Below are positions 18,304 to 27,350 of a stretch of DNA of 64,000 nt, in pieces. The notes beneath the pieces are model-generated. The model was not told the origin of the DNA. It saw only the letters and a program-made list of their open reading frames with translations, and ran no database searches. Source of the DNA: Nocardioides ganghwensis (GTDB lineage: Bacteria > Actinomycetota > Actinomycetes > Propionibacteriales > Nocardioidaceae); contig NZ_JACXYX010000001.1 in assembly GCF_014779655.1 (NCBI RefSeq), positions 310,001-374,000 on the forward strand, written 5' to 3'. Position numbers and translations under genes: made by a program. Every line of letters begins with the position of its first letter. Within the stretch, counting starts at the first letter, position 1.

Positions 18304-19626
18304 GTGGCCAGCAAGTCCTCTTCGCCCAGCACCACCGCCCGTCGCACGTACGTCCTGGACACCAGCGTGCTCCTCGCCGATCCGGGCGCGCTGACCCGCT
18401 TCGCCGAGCACGAGGTCGTCCTCCCCGTGGTGGTGATCACCGAGCTCGAGGGCAAGCGCCACCACCCCGAGCTCGGCTACTTCGCCCGCACCGCGCTGCG
18501 CTCGCTCGACGACCTCCGCGTCGTCCACGGCCGCCTCGACGAGCCCGTGGGCATCGGCACGGAGGGTGGCACCCTGCGGGTCGAGCTCAACCACACCGAC
18601 GCCGAGTCGTTGCCGTCGGGCTTCCGCCTCGGGGACAACGACACCCGGATCCTCGCCGTCGCCCGCAACCTGGCCAACGAGGGCCACGTGGTCACGCTGG
18701 TCTCCAAGGACCTGCCCCTGCGGATCAAGGCCTCCGCGGTCGGCCTCGACGCCCAGGAGTACCGCGCGGAGGCGATCAGCGACTCCGGCTACACCGGCAT
18801 GACCGAGCTCGAGGTGCCCGCCACCGACATCGACGAGCTCTACGAGGACGGTGTCGTCGACCTCGCCGAGGCGCGCGACCTGCCGTGCCACAACGGGCTC
18901 GTCCTGCTCTCCGAGCGTGGGACCGCGCTCGGGCGGGTCGGTGCCGACAAGCGGGTCCACCTCGTGCGCGGTGACCGCGACGCCTTCGGCGTGCACGGCC
19001 GCTCGGCCGAGCAGCGGGTCGCGCTGGAGATGCTGCTCGACCCCGAGGTCGGCATCGTCTCGCTCGGCGGGCGCGCCGGCACCGGCAAGTCGGCGATGGC
19101 GCTGTGTGCCGGTCTCGAGGCGGTGATGGAGCGCCGCCAGCACAAGAAGGTCGTCGTCTTCCGCCCGCTCTTCGCCGTCGGCGGCCAGGAGCTCGGCTAC
19201 CTCCCCGGCTCGGAGAACGAGAAGATGTCGCCCTGGGCCCAGGCGGTCTTCGACACCCTCGGCGCCCTCACCGGCAAGGACGTCATCGACGAGGTGATGG
19301 ACCGCGGCATGCTCGAGGTGCTGCCGCTGACCCACATCCGCGGACGCTCCCTGCACGACGCCTTCGTGATCGTCGACGAGGCCCAGTCCCTGGAGCGCAA
19401 CGTGCTCCTGACCGTCCTGTCGCGGATCGGCGCCAACTCCAAGGTGGTGCTCACCCACGACGTCGCCCAGCGCGACAACCTGCGAGTGGGCCGCCACGAC
19501 GGCATCGTCGCCGTGGTCGAGAAGCTCAAGGGCCACCCGCTCTTCGCCCACGTCACCCTCACCCGCTCCGAGCGCTCGCCCATCGCGGCGCTGGTCACCG
19601 AGATGCTGGAGGACGTCACGCTCTGA
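18304..19626 (+). CDS. phoH: PhoH-family ATPase with N-terminal PIN domain
   Basis: A 440-residue protein from GTG 18304 (AAGGGG seven bases upstream). Residues about 10-140 are a PIN ribonuclease domain ([33 protein letters not shown] with acidic metal-binding residues). The second half is the PhoH ATPase with Walker [12 protein letters not shown] and Walker [15 protein letters not shown]-PhoH proteins unwind and cut RNA in mycobacteria. Another in-frame start lies 33 bases upstream without a ribosome site. It is monocistronic and followed by a perfect palindrome. Confidence 0.92.
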   Translation: MASKSSSPSTTARRTYVLDTSVLLADPGALTRFAEHEVVLPVVVITELEGKRHHPELGYFARTALRSLDDLRVVHGRLDEPVGIGTEGGTLRVELNHTDAESLPSGFRLGDNDTRILAVARNLANEGHVVTLVSKDLPLRIKASAVGLDAQEYRAEAISDSGYTGMTELEVPATDIDELYEDGVVDLAEARDLPCHNGLVLLSERGTALGRVGADKRVHLVRGDRDAFGVHGRSAEQRVALEMLLDPEVGIVSLGGRAGTGKSAMALCAGLEAVMERRQHKKVVVFRPLFAVGGQELGYLPGSENEKMSPWAQAVFDTLGALTGKDVIDEVMDRGMLEVLPLTHIRGRSLHDAFVIVDEAQSLERNVLLTVLSRIGANSKVVLTHDVAQRDNLRVGRHDGIVAVVEKLKGHPLFAHVTLTRSERSPIAALVTEMLEDVTL

Positions 19627-19644
19627 CACCCGGCGCGCCGGGTG
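19627..19644 (+). terminator. palindromic hairpin directly after phoH
   Basis: CACCCGGCGCGCCGGGTG is a perfect 18-base palindrome starting at the base after the phoH stop codon. It lacks a U-run, which is usual for terminators in this GC range. Confidence 0.6.
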
Positions 19645-19912
19645 GCGAGCGTCACCCGGCGTGACTGTCGGGGCGTACGGGGTCGGTGTGCAGCGTGTGA
19701 CGCAAGGGACAGCGGCAATTGTGGAGTTCGGTTTGCATGGGTCCCGGGGCTCATGCAAGGTGGCCCGTGACCGTTTCGTGATCTTGGTCGTCGGCAGGAC
19801 GCAGGGAACCCTGCACCGCCCCGTCCCGCCGGGCCCTGGTCGGCTGTCACCGCACGCTCCCTCCGTACGACCCGGCGTGCACATTCTCTGTCGTCAACCC
19901 CCCTGAGCCCCT

Positions 19913-20596
19913 GTGTCGAAGCCTGACAAGTACGTCCCGAAGCACCGCGCCCCCGGCAAGCACAAGGCCGCGCGCGTGCCCCGCCGAGCCCTCCGCACGA
20001 GCGTCGCCCTCACCGGGCTCGCGGCCGCCGCGACGGGCGTGAGCGTCACCGGCGGCCTGATCTCGCAGGACCCCGACGCGCTGACCCCCGCGGCCGCGGA
20101 CGTGGCCGCCACGGCTCCCGCCGAGACGGGCGGGGCGGCCGAGGCGTCGGCCGCCGAGCCGACGATGGACGCAGCCGCGCTCGAGGAGCGGGCCGGCCGG
20201 CAGGTCGCCTCGCGCTCGGGCCGGCGTACGGACGCCGCCAAGGCCGCGGCGCTCGAGATGACCGGAGGCTCGGGCGTCACGAGGTCGGAGAAGCTCTCCG
20301 AGGGCGACCCCCGCGACATCGCCCGCGTGCTGCTCCCGGCCTACGGCTTCTCGTCCGACCAGTTCTCCTGCCTCGACTCGCTCTACGTCAGCGAGTCCGA
20401 CTGGCGCGTGGACGCCGACAACCCGACGTCCTCGGCCTACGGCATCCCGCAGGCCCTGACCCAGCTGCACGACCTGCCGGCGGACTACATGACGTCGGCC
20501 GAGTCGCAGATCCGGTGGGGGCTGGAGTACATCCAGGACACCTACGGCACTCCGTGCAGCGCCTGGAGCTTCAAGCAGGGCAACGGCTGGTACTGA
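19913..20596 (+). CDS. secreted lytic-transglycosylase-like cell-wall protein
   Basis: A 227-residue exported protein: basic, His/Lys-rich start (MSKPDKYVPKHRAPGKHKAAR), hydrophobic segment SVALTGLAAAATGVSVTGG, an Ala-rich linker and a C-terminal domain of about 80 residues. That domain has SLYVSESDWRVDADNPTSSAYGIPQ and IRWGLEYIQDTYGTPCSAW, the lysozyme-like fold of actinobacterial aggregation-promoting/transglycosylase proteins; Glu in SESDW is the likely catalytic acid. It probably cleaves peptidoglycan. The 286-base upstream region has no other gene. Confidence 0.8.
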   Translation: MSKPDKYVPKHRAPGKHKAARVPRRALRTSVALTGLAAAATGVSVTGGLISQDPDALTPAAADVAATAPAETGGAAEASAAEPTMDAAALEERAGRQVASRSGRRTDAAKAAALEMTGGSGVTRSEKLSEGDPRDIARVLLPAYGFSSDQFSCLDSLYVSESDWRVDADNPTSSAYGIPQALTQLHDLPADYMTSAESQIRWGLEYIQDTYGTPCSAWSFKQGNGWY

Positions 20597-20635
20597 TCCC
20601 GTCCGGCGTCGGCCCCTTGAGCCCGACCCCGGAGC

Positions 20636-20650
20636 TGGACCACTGGTCCA
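20636..20650. other. 7-1-7 inverted repeat between convergent genes
   Basis: TGGACCA, one base, TGGTCCA: a perfect inverted repeat 40 bases after the transglycosylase-like gene. It may be part of a terminator or an isolated operator-like site; nothing else is seen in 20597-20800. Confidence 0.35.
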
Positions 20651-20800
20651 ACCGATCGTCCTAGTGCGACCCGATTCGGCTGCGGCGCTTGGTGCCGGAC
20701 GGTCAGGATGCGCCTGAGTGATCAGCGGCGCAGCTCGTACGTCCCTACGCGAGCCGCCCGCTCACGACGCTGGGCCAACCGGGGGGTTGGGGAGAGGTGG

Positions 20801-21580
20801 TCAGCTCGACCGCAGGAGGGCGAGCTGACCACTGCCCGTGCCCGTGTCCGTGCCTGTCTCCGGGGCCGGGTGATCCGGGGCCAGGGCGTGTCCGGTCGTG
20901 GAGGACGCGCCGAGCTCGTCGGCGATCGAGACGACCAGGCCGCCGAGCATGAAGGCGGTGATGGCCGCGACCAGCGCCGAGGTCGTCAGGGCCGGGATGA
21001 AGCGGCGCGCGCCGACCGGCTCCGCGTCCATGTAGCCATGAGTGAGCGCGTGGCCCTTGCCGCGCGCCAGCAGGTAGCGGTTGACCGGCCAGGCCGCGAA
21101 GAAGGCGGCGGTCAGCGCGAGCATCATCGAGAGCCAGAAGACCGGGTTGACGAGGCCGGCGTCCATGGCGCCCGGGATGGCGGCCATCACCAGGTTGTCG
21201 ACGAGCTCCATGGTCGCGATCGAGAGCGTGTCGGCGGCGAGCACGACGGTCAGCGCCGCGCCGACGCCCAGGCCGGCGCGCAGCAGCGGCAGCGTGGAGA
21301 GGGCGTATCCGAAAAGGAACGCCAGCCCGACCGCGATGGCGATCGTCGCGAGGTTGCTGAGCCCCAGGGCGGTACCGATCATCAGGCCGAGGATCTCGCC
21401 GATCGCGCAGCCGGTGAGGCAGTGGAGGGTGGCGGAGAGCGCCATCGCGTTGGTGCCCATGTCGTGGTGCGAGGTCTGGTGCGAGGTGTGGTGCGAGGTG
21501 TGGTGCGAGTCGGGGTGCGCGTCCTGGGGCGCGGCTTGGTGCGAGGTGTGGTGCGAGGTGTGGTCCATGGGTCGGAACAT
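20801..21580 (-). CDS. His-rich DUF4396-type membrane protein, probably copper-responsive
   Basis: A protein of 259 residues from ATG 21580, or 255 from ATG 21568. The N-terminus is a metal-ligand-like tail of repeated TSHH/TSHQ units (HTSHHTSHQ, then SHHTSHHTSHQTSHHDMG). The rest is a membrane domain with six or so helices beginning LSATLHCLTGCAIGEILGLMIG, the DUF4396 signature. A CsoR-type copper operator lies directly upstream of the start. Together these suggest a copper (or Ni/Zn) efflux, buffering or sensing membrane protein; the transport activity itself is not shown by the sequence. Confidence 0.75.
   Translation of the reverse strand: MFRPMDHTSHHTSHQAAPQDAHPDSHHTSHHTSHQTSHHDMGTNAMALSATLHCLTGCAIGEILGLMIGTALGLSNLATIAIAVGLAFLFGYALSTLPLLRAGLGVGAALTVVLAADTLSIATMELVDNLVMAAIPGAMDAGLVNPVFWLSMMLALTAAFFAAWPVNRYLLARGKGHALTHGYMDAEPVGARRFIPALTTSALVAAITAFMLGGLVVSIADELGASSTTGHALAPDHPAPETGTDTGTGSGQLALLRSS
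21464..21566 (-). repeat. in-frame 12-base tandem repeat encoding the His tail
   Basis: Imperfect copies of GTGGTGCGAGGT run through this stretch and encode the TSHH/TSHQ units of the His-rich protein. The in-frame 12-base period means copy number can change by slippage without a frameshift, so the length of the metal-binding tail may vary between strains. Confidence 0.7.
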
Positions 21581-21595
21581 ACCCCTGGGGGGTAT
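21579..21595 (-). promoter_or_regulatory. CsoR-type copper operator
   Basis: ATACCCC, three bases, GGGGTAT: a perfect 7-3-7 inverted repeat. CsoR and related copper-sensing repressors bind sites of the form TACCC...GGGTA. It overlaps or abuts the start of the His-rich membrane protein gene, so binding would block its transcription until copper is in excess. Confidence 0.75.
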
Positions 21596-21751
21596 CGAGG
21601 TCAAGGGGGGCGGGGCGCTGCAGAATGTCCTCGGGCACCGCACGGCGCCGCCCGGCGGACCCGGTGGCGAGCCCAGCCGCTCTCGATGTGACTCGCGAGT
21701 TGGCGCATCCGCGCCGGCCGTCCGGCGGACGGTCCGGGTGCGGCTCGGAGG

Positions 21752-23134
21752 TCAGCGCCCCGTCATCGAGTCCACGTCGAGGGCGGCGTCGAGCTGCTCC
21801 TCGGTGAGGTCCCCGCGCTCGACGTAGCCCATCGCGATCACCGTGTCCCGGATGGTCGCCCCGTCAGCGAGCGCCTTCTTCGCCACCTTGGCGGCCTCCT
21901 CGTAGCCGATGTGCGCGTTGAGGGGGGTGACCACCGACGGGGAGGACTCGGCGTAGCGCCGCATCCGCTCGGTGTCGGCGGTGATGCCGTCGACGCACCG
22001 GTCCGCGAGCAGGACCGTCGACGTGGAGAGCACGTGGATCGACTCGAGGAGGGCGTGCGCCATCACGGGCATCATCACGTTGAGCTCGAAGCTGCCTGCC
22101 GCGCCGGACCAGGCGATGGTGGCGTCGTTGCCGACGACGCGGGCGCAGACCATCAGCGTCGCCTCCGGGAGCACGGGGTTGACCTTGCCCGGCATGATGC
22201 TCGACCCCGGCTGGAGGTCGGGCAGGTGGATCTCGGAGAGCCCGGTGGTCGGGCCCGACGCCATCCAGCGGAGGTCGTTGCAGACCTTGGTGAGGCCGAC
22301 GGCGATCGTGCGCAGCACGCCGGACAGCTCCACGAGCGAGTCGCGGGTGCCCTGCGCCTCGAAGTGGTTGCGGGCCTCGGTGAAGGGCTGCCCGGTGCGC
22401 TCGGTCAGCGCCGCGATCGCCCGCTCGGCGAAGGCGGCCGGGGTGTTGATACCGGTGCCGACGGCCGTGCCGCCCAGCGGCAGCTCGCGCACGCGGGGGA
22501 GGACCGCCTCGAGCCGCTCGGCGCCGAGGCGGAGGGTGGCGGCGTACGCCCCCATCTCCTGCCCCAGCGTCACCGGGGTGGCGTCCATCAGGTGCGTACG
22601 CCCCGACTTCACGGCGTCGGCGAACTCCTCGGCCTTGGCCTCGAACGCGGTCGCCAGCCGGTCGAGGGCGGGGAGGAGGTCCTCGACCACGGCGAGGGTC
22701 GCCGCCACGTGGATGCTCGTCGGGAACGTGTCGTTGCTGCTCTGCGAGGCGTTCACGTGGTCGTTGGGGTGGACCTCGACCCCGGCCTGCGCGGCGAGCG
22801 TCGCGATGACCTCGTTGGCGTTCATGTTGGAGCTGGTGCCCGACCCGGTCTGGAAGACGTCGATGGGGAACTCGCCGTCGTGGGCGCCCTCCACGATGGC
22901 GTCCGCAGCGGTGACGATGGCCTGCGCCTGGTCGTGGCGCACGACGCCGAGGGCGGCGTTGGCCGTCGCGGCGGCTGCCTTGACATGGGCCAGCGCCTGG
23001 ACGTGCCGGGGCTGCAGGGTCAGGCCACTGATCGGGAAGTTCTCGACCGCGCGCTGGGTCTGGGCCCGCCACAGGGCGTCGCGAGGCACCTCGACCTCGC
23101 CCATGGAGTCGTGCTCGATGCGTGTCTCGTTCAC
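21752..23134 (-). CDS. fumC: class II fumarate hydratase
   Basis: A protein of about 460 residues of the aspartase/fumarase superfamily, catalysing fumarate to malate in the TCA cycle without a metal. It shows the signature [15 protein letters not shown] (flexible SS loop with the catalytic Ser), [14 protein letters not shown] and the B-site/A-site segments [18 protein letters not shown] and [18 protein letters not shown] chose GTG at 23134 ([17 protein letters not shown]), matching the family start; a GTG seven codons upstream is open. An unrelated class I fumarase is encoded at 29389-31101. Confidence 0.93.
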   Translation of the reverse strand: MNETRIEHDSMGEVEVPRDALWRAQTQRAVENFPISGLTLQPRHVQALAHVKAAAATANAALGVVRHDQAQAIVTAADAIVEGAHDGEFPIDVFQTGSGTSSNMNANEVIATLAAQAGVEVHPNDHVNASQSSNDTFPTSIHVAATLAVVEDLLPALDRLATAFEAKAEEFADAVKSGRTHLMDATPVTLGQEMGAYAATLRLGAERLEAVLPRVRELPLGGTAVGTGINTPAAFAERAIAALTERTGQPFTEARNHFEAQGTRDSLVELSGVLRTIAVGLTKVCNDLRWMASGPTTGLSEIHLPDLQPGSSIMPGKVNPVLPEATLMVCARVVGNDATIAWSGAAGSFELNVMMPVMAHALLESIHVLSTSTVLLADRCVDGITADTERMRRYAESSPSVVTPLNAHIGYEEAAKVAKKALADGATIRDTVIAMGYVERGDLTEEQLDAALDVDSMTGR

Positions 23135-23156
23135 GCGCTCGACGCTACTCCTCACC

Positions 23157-23188
23157 CGGCGGGGCGTGACCCGGCGGACGCCCCGCCG
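23157..23188 (-). terminator. strong hairpin after the small secreted-protein gene
   Basis: CGGCGGGGCGT, a 10-base loop, ACGCCCCGCCG: 11 perfect pairs. It lies between the stop of the small secreted protein (23242) and the start of fumC on the same strand, so it should insulate fumC from the regulated upstream promoter. Confidence 0.65.
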
Positions 23189-23241
23189 CTCCGGGGGAGG
23201 GAGTCAGCGAGGCGTCCGGGGGAGAGGTGCTGCAGGGGAGG

Positions 23242-23559
23242 TCAGCACCAGGGGTAGATGAACAGGCTGTCGTCGCCGGCCCGGTGGTCGGCCAGCACGA
23301 CGGAGAGGGGCAGCGGGTCGGGCAGCGACGCGACGTCGGTGCCTTCGCGGGGGGCGACGCCGTACGCCACCGCGGCGGCGATCGGCAGGCCGGACTTGGC
23401 GACCGTCGAGAACAGCCCCTCGGCCTTGAGCGTGCTGATGCCGGCGCGCATGCAGTCGGTGTCGGGCTTGGCCTGGGCCGCAGCCGGGGCGAGCACGACG
23501 GTGGCGACACCGAGCGAGAGGGCGGCGAGCGAGGTGGCGGTTCGGGTGGTGCGCTTCAT
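23242..23559 (-). CDS. small secreted protein with two cysteines
   Basis: A 105-residue protein with a clear Sec signal (MKRTTRTATSLAALSLGVAT, cleavage after AQA at 30). The mature part, about 75 residues, has Cys36 and a C-terminal Cys105 (IYPWC), which could form a disulfide. ATG 23559 is preceded by GAGGAGATCACC. I recognise no family, although the mature part (DTDCMRAGISTLKAEGLFSTVAKSGL) looks like a compact helical domain. It lies behind an array of four 11-bp direct repeats shared with another small secreted-protein gene at 28185, so expression is probably tightly regulated. Confidence 0.75.
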   Translation of the reverse strand: MKRTTRTATSLAALSLGVATVVLAPAAAQAKPDTDCMRAGISTLKAEGLFSTVAKSGLPIAAAVAYGVAPREGTDVASLPDPLPLSVVLADHRAGDDSLFIYPWC

Positions 23560-23618
23560 GGTGATCTCCTCGTGGGGGGTCAAGGTGTGGAGTCCAATGC
23601 ACCACACCGGACGGCCGC

Positions 23619-23662
23619 TTGTCGAGGGTTTGTCCAATGTCTGTCCCAAGTCTGTCCACCCT
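23619..23662. promoter_or_regulatory. four 11-bp direct repeats (YTGTCCA type), putative CarH/LitR-type operator
   Basis: Units TTGTCGAGGGT, TTGTCCAATGT, CTGTCCCAAGT and CTGTCCACCCT follow each other with exact 11-base spacing, 60 bases upstream of the small secreted-protein gene on the minus strand. Exact 11-bp direct repeats are the operator format of CarH-type MerR/B12 regulators, two of which are encoded at 26473 and 28519. The unit consensus recurs at 28434-28455 and 28480-28501. Confidence 0.7.
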
Positions 23663-23779
23663 CTGCGACGAGAGCAGTCTTGACCCGGCGTTCAGCGACC
23701 ACTACCGCGCCGAGCTCTCCTGACGCCCCCCGGCGTGGTCCCTTGGAGCGATCACCGTGGACCGGGGACCATGGGGCCC

Positions 23780-25675
23780 ATGCGACTGCGTCTCGGGACC
23801 CGGGTCGGCACGGCGGCACTCCTGGTGGGCGTCGCGTCGGCCTGCTCCGCACTCGGCGGCGAGGACGGCGACCCCGCCGGTGACCTCGCGGACGACCTCG
23901 CCGCGGCGCTCTCGGACCACTCGCTCGGGGAGGTCCCGCTCGTCGACGAGAGCGCACGGACGGCGTTCGCCGAGCTCGTCGCCCCGCTCGACGAGGTCCC
24001 GGTCGCGGTCGACGTCGTCGACGTCACGGTGGTCGAGGAGGAGGGGCGCGCCGACGCCACCCTCGCCTGGCGCTGGGAGGTCGCGGACGGCGCGGCGTGG
24101 GAGTACGAGACCTCGGTGGCGCTGACGCAGGGCGGCGACGGGAGCACGTGGGCTGTCGCCTGGTCTCCCGACGACCTCGCCCCCGACCTGGCCGCCGGCG
24201 ACAGCCTGGGCCTGCGCACGCTGACGCCGGCGCGCGGCGACATCACCGGGGCCGACGGTGCCGTCCTCGTCACCGAGCGACCGGTGCTGCGCTACGGCCT
24301 CGACAAGACCAAGGTCGAGGGACCCCAGGTGGCACGCAGCGCCCGCCGCATCGCCCGCATCCTCGACGTCGACGTGGCGTCGTACGTCTCGCGCGCGGAG
24401 GCCATGGGCGCGGAGGCCTTCGTCGAGGCCGTCGTGCTGCGCGAGGACGACGCCCGCGAGGTGCTGCCGGCCTTCCGCAAGGTCCCCGGCGCGCTGGCGG
24501 TCAACGACACGCTGCCGCTCGCCCCGACGCGCGAGTTCGCAGGCGCCCTGCTCGGCCGGGTGGGGCCGGCCACGGCCGAGATCGTCGAGGAGTCCGACGG
24601 CGCGATCGTCGCTGGCGACGAGGTGGGCCTGTCCGGGCTCCAGGCGCGCTACGACGAGCAGCTGCGGGGTGCGCCCGGCACGGCGGTGGTCGCCCGCGAC
24701 GCCGACGACCGGCTGCGCACGCTCTTCGAGGCGCCGGCGACCGACGGCACGGACCTCCTCACCACCCTCGACCCGGCGCTGCAGGACAAGGCCGAGCAGG
24801 CCCTCGCCACCCTCGGTGACGGTGCGCCGGCCGCCGCGCTGGTCGCGATCAGGCCGTCGGACGGGGCCGTGCTCGCGAGCGCCAACGGCGTCGGCGCGGC
24901 AGGGGCGGACCTCGCCTCGACGGGGCAGTACGCCCCCGGGTCGACGTTCAAGGTCGTCACCTCGCTCGCCCTGCTGCGCAGCGGGATGGGCGTCGACGAC
25001 GTGGTGTCCTGCCCGGCCGCGACGGTCGTCGACGGCCGGTCGTTCAAGAACTACGACGACTACCCGGCCTCCGCGGTCGGTGACATCACGCTCACCCAGG
25101 CGATCGCCCAGTCCTGCAACACCGCGTTGATCGGCAACGCCGGTCGGCTCGGCGACGGCGACCTCGCCACCGCGGCCCAGGCGCTCGGGCTGGGCACGGA
25201 CCACGACCTCGGCTTCCCGGTCTACTTCGGGCAGGTGCCGCCGCCGGAGACCGAGACCGGCGCGGCGGCCGACCTGATCGGCCAGGGCACCGTCCTGGCC
25301 AGCCCGTTCGCGATGGCGACGGTCGCCGCCTCGGTCTCGGCCGGTCGCGCGGTGCTGCCGGTGCTCCTGCCGCAGCACGAGGTCCAGCAGGTCCCGCCCC
25401 GGGTGCCGCTGACCGGCGCCGAGGCCGGCACGCTGCGCGGGCTGATGCGCGCCGTGGTGACCACGGGATCGGGTCGGTTCCTCCAGGACGTGCCCGGCGA
25501 GATCGGCGCCAAGACCGGCACGGCCGAGTACGGCACCCCCGATGCCTTGGGCTCGCTGCCGACCCACGCGTGGATGATCGCGACCCGCGGCGACCTCGCG
25601 GTCGCGGTCTTCGTCGCGACCGGGGTGTCGGGGTCGCAGACCGCCGGCCCGGTGCTGGAGGCGTTCCTCCGCTGA
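23780..25675 (+). CDS. penicillin-binding protein 2-like transpeptidase lipoprotein with MecA-type N-terminal domain
   Basis: A 631-residue protein: lipoprotein signal ending VASAC, an NTF2-like (MecA_N) domain over about residues 35-150, a dimerisation domain and a C-terminal transpeptidase. The catalytic motifs are complete: S388TFK391 (Ser acylated by penicillin), SCN in IAQSCNTAL and K578TG. It cross-links peptidoglycan at the outer face of the membrane. An ATG nine bases upstream (MGPMRLRL) is an equally possible start. MecA_N domains occur in beta-lactam-resistant PBPs, but domain presence alone does not show resistance. Confidence 0.9.
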   Translation: MRLRLGTRVGTAALLVGVASACSALGGEDGDPAGDLADDLAAALSDHSLGEVPLVDESARTAFAELVAPLDEVPVAVDVVDVTVVEEEGRADATLAWRWEVADGAAWEYETSVALTQGGDGSTWAVAWSPDDLAPDLAAGDSLGLRTLTPARGDITGADGAVLVTERPVLRYGLDKTKVEGPQVARSARRIARILDVDVASYVSRAEAMGAEAFVEAVVLREDDAREVLPAFRKVPGALAVNDTLPLAPTREFAGALLGRVGPATAEIVEESDGAIVAGDEVGLSGLQARYDEQLRGAPGTAVVARDADDRLRTLFEAPATDGTDLLTTLDPALQDKAEQALATLGDGAPAAALVAIRPSDGAVLASANGVGAAGADLASTGQYAPGSTFKVVTSLALLRSGMGVDDVVSCPAATVVDGRSFKNYDDYPASAVGDITLTQAIAQSCNTALIGNAGRLGDGDLATAAQALGLGTDHDLGFPVYFGQVPPPETETGAAADLIGQGTVLASPFAMATVAASVSAGRAVLPVLLPQHEVQQVPPRVPLTGAEAGTLRGLMRAVVTTGSGRFLQDVPGEIGAKTGTAEYGTPDALGSLPTHAWMIATRGDLAVAVFVATGVSGSQTAGPVLEAFLR

Positions 25676-25685
25676 CGCCCGAGGG

Positions 25686-26369
25686 TCAGCGCCGGGCGAG
25701 GTAGAGGAAGTACTGCTCCGGCCGGTCCTGGAGCAGCACGTCGTGGGCCTGCTCCTCGGCCTCGCCGAACACGGCGCGCATCGCCTCGAGCAGGTCGGGC
25801 GCGGCGGCCGCCGACCACACCACCAGGACGCCTCCGGGGCCGAGGACGTCGTGGCAGCGCCGGAGGAACTGCTCCTCGTAGACCGCCTCGTTGGTCTCGT
25901 GCACGAGGTAGCCCGGGCCGTTGTCGACGTCGAGCAGCACCAGGTCGTAGGTCGACCGCGCCTCCGCGATCGCCATCGCGATGTCGGCGTTGACGACCGT
26001 GGCGCGGGTGTCGGCGAGCATCGCGGGTCCGTGGGGCACGGTGCCGTCGCGCATCCACCGCACCAGCGGCTCCTCGATCTCGACCACGACCGCCCGCTCG
26101 ACCCGCGGGTCGGCGAGGACGCGCTGCAGGGTGAACCCGAGCCCGAGCCCCCCGATCAGCACGGACGCGGGCGCGTCGACCAGGGCGAGTGCCTGCGCCG
26201 CCAGCTCGATCTCGCTCGTCGTCTCGAGGGTGTCCATCACGAAGACGCCGTTGACGCGCAGCTCGAGCACGTCGGGGGCGGTGCCGGACGTACGCCGCCG
26301 CAGCACCACGTCGCCGCGCTCGGTCTCGGCCCGGGCCACCTCGGTGTGCTCCACCTCCACGCTGTCCAC
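25686..26369 (-). CDS. spermidine-synthase-like SAM-dependent protein
   Basis: A 227-residue Rossmann-fold protein of the spermidine synthase/methyltransferase superfamily. The motif I region is VLIGGLGLGFTLQRVL, motif II VVVEIEEPLVRWM, and YDLVLLDVDNGPGYLV holds the acidic active-site segment. It lacks the N-terminal beta domain of true SpeE, so aminopropyl transfer is uncertain; many actinobacterial relatives are of unknown function. Convergent with the PBP gene, 10 bases beyond its end. Confidence 0.7.
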   Translation of the reverse strand: MDSVEVEHTEVARAETERGDVVLRRRTSGTAPDVLELRVNGVFVMDTLETTSEIELAAQALALVDAPASVLIGGLGLGFTLQRVLADPRVERAVVVEIEEPLVRWMRDGTVPHGPAMLADTRATVVNADIAMAIAEARSTYDLVLLDVDNGPGYLVHETNEAVYEEQFLRRCHDVLGPGGVLVVWSAAAAPDLLEAMRAVFGEAEEQAHDVLLQDRPEQYFLYLARR

Positions 26370-26472
26370 GCCACCATCCTGCCCACCACCACGCGCCCGA
26401 CTCGCGCCCCGACACGCGCTCGGGCGCGGCTAAAGGCTCCCCACGCGCCGCTTCGGCGACTACCGTGATCAG

Positions 26473-27342
26473 GTGTACACCGTCGGACGGGTCGCGGAGC
26501 TGACCGGCGTGCCGAGCGGCACGCTGCGCAAGTGGGAGCAGCGCTACGGCGTGGTCGTCCCCCAGCGGTCGTCCGGCAACTACCGCCTCTACGACGACGA
26601 GGCCGTACGCCGGCTGAGCGTGATGCGCAGCCTGGTCGACGCGGGATGGTCCGCCCACGAGGCCGCTCGGCACGTGGTTGCCGACGTGGCGGCGGCGGAG
26701 TCCACGCTCGCCCGTCCGGCTGAGCCGCCCTCGGAGGACCGCTTCGAGACGATCGTGGGCTGTGCCCAGGACTTCGACGTCCCGCGGCTGGAGCAGCTGA
26801 TCGCCGAGGGCTTCGCCGACATCGACGTGGTGTCGGTGGTCGACGACTGGCTGCTCCCCTCGATGGTCCACCTCGGGCGGGCCTGGCAGCGCGGCCGGGT
26901 GTCGGTGGCGGGGGAGCACTTCGTCACCGCGGCCGTGCACCGCAGGCTCGCCGAGGCGTTCCAGTCCATGCAGCCCGCGCCCAACGGCGGACCGCGCGTC
27001 GTGGTCGGCCTCGCGCGAGGAGCGCGCCACGAGCTCGGCGTCCTCGCCTTCGCGACCGTCCTGCGCTCGCGAGGCGTCGCCGTGACCTACATCGGCGGCG
27101 ACCTGCCCCTCGAGGCCTGGGTCGACGTCGTCCGGCTCGTCGAGCCGGAGGCGGTGGTGCTGGCCGTGCCGACCCTCGAGGACGTGCCGGCCGTGCGGGA
27201 GGCCACGGAGGCGCTGATGCCGCTCGCCACCGTCCTGCTCGGTGGCGCCCACCAGGCCGAGGTCGACGGCCCTCGGCACCTCGGTCACCTCGCCGGTGCG
27301 GCGGCCGCCACCCTCGCGACCCAGCTGGGCGCCGTCAGCTGA
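26473..27342 (+). CDS. MerR-family regulator with cobalamin-binding domain (CarH/LitR-like), copy 1
   Basis: A 289-residue protein. Residues 1-70 are a MerR HTH (YTVGRVAELTGVPSGTLRKWEQRYG, wing GNYRLYDDEAVRRL). Residues about 90-165 are the helical cap domain with W138-x9-E148-H149, the CarH signature that packs on the adenosyl group of AdoCbl. Residues about 175-289 are a B12-binding Rossmann domain with His186 in RHELG as the candidate lower ligand; the acidic residue two positions before it in CarH is Ala here. CarH proteins bind DNA as dark tetramers and dissociate in light. GTG 26473 follows a TACCGT -10-like hexamer, so the transcript is probably leaderless. Confidence 0.82.
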   Translation: MYTVGRVAELTGVPSGTLRKWEQRYGVVVPQRSSGNYRLYDDEAVRRLSVMRSLVDAGWSAHEAARHVVADVAAAESTLARPAEPPSEDRFETIVGCAQDFDVPRLEQLIAEGFADIDVVSVVDDWLLPSMVHLGRAWQRGRVSVAGEHFVTAAVHRRLAEAFQSMQPAPNGGPRVVVGLARGARHELGVLAFATVLRSRGVAVTYIGGDLPLEAWVDVVRLVEPEAVVLAVPTLEDVPAVREATEALMPLATVLLGGAHQAEVDGPRHLGHLAGAAAATLATQLGAVS

Positions 27343-27350
27343 GCCCGGCG

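Noticed and set aside
19627..19912. Cyclic-di-AMP (ydaO) riboswitch upstream of the transglycosylase-like gene
   Set aside because: Such genes often carry it in actinobacteria, but the conserved GTCAGCTAACCTCG segment is absent here.
23702..25567. Long open frame of 621 codons antisense to the PBP gene
   Set aside because: It lies wholly over a gene with intact STFK, SCN and KTG motifs and has no protein-like hydrophobic pattern of its own.
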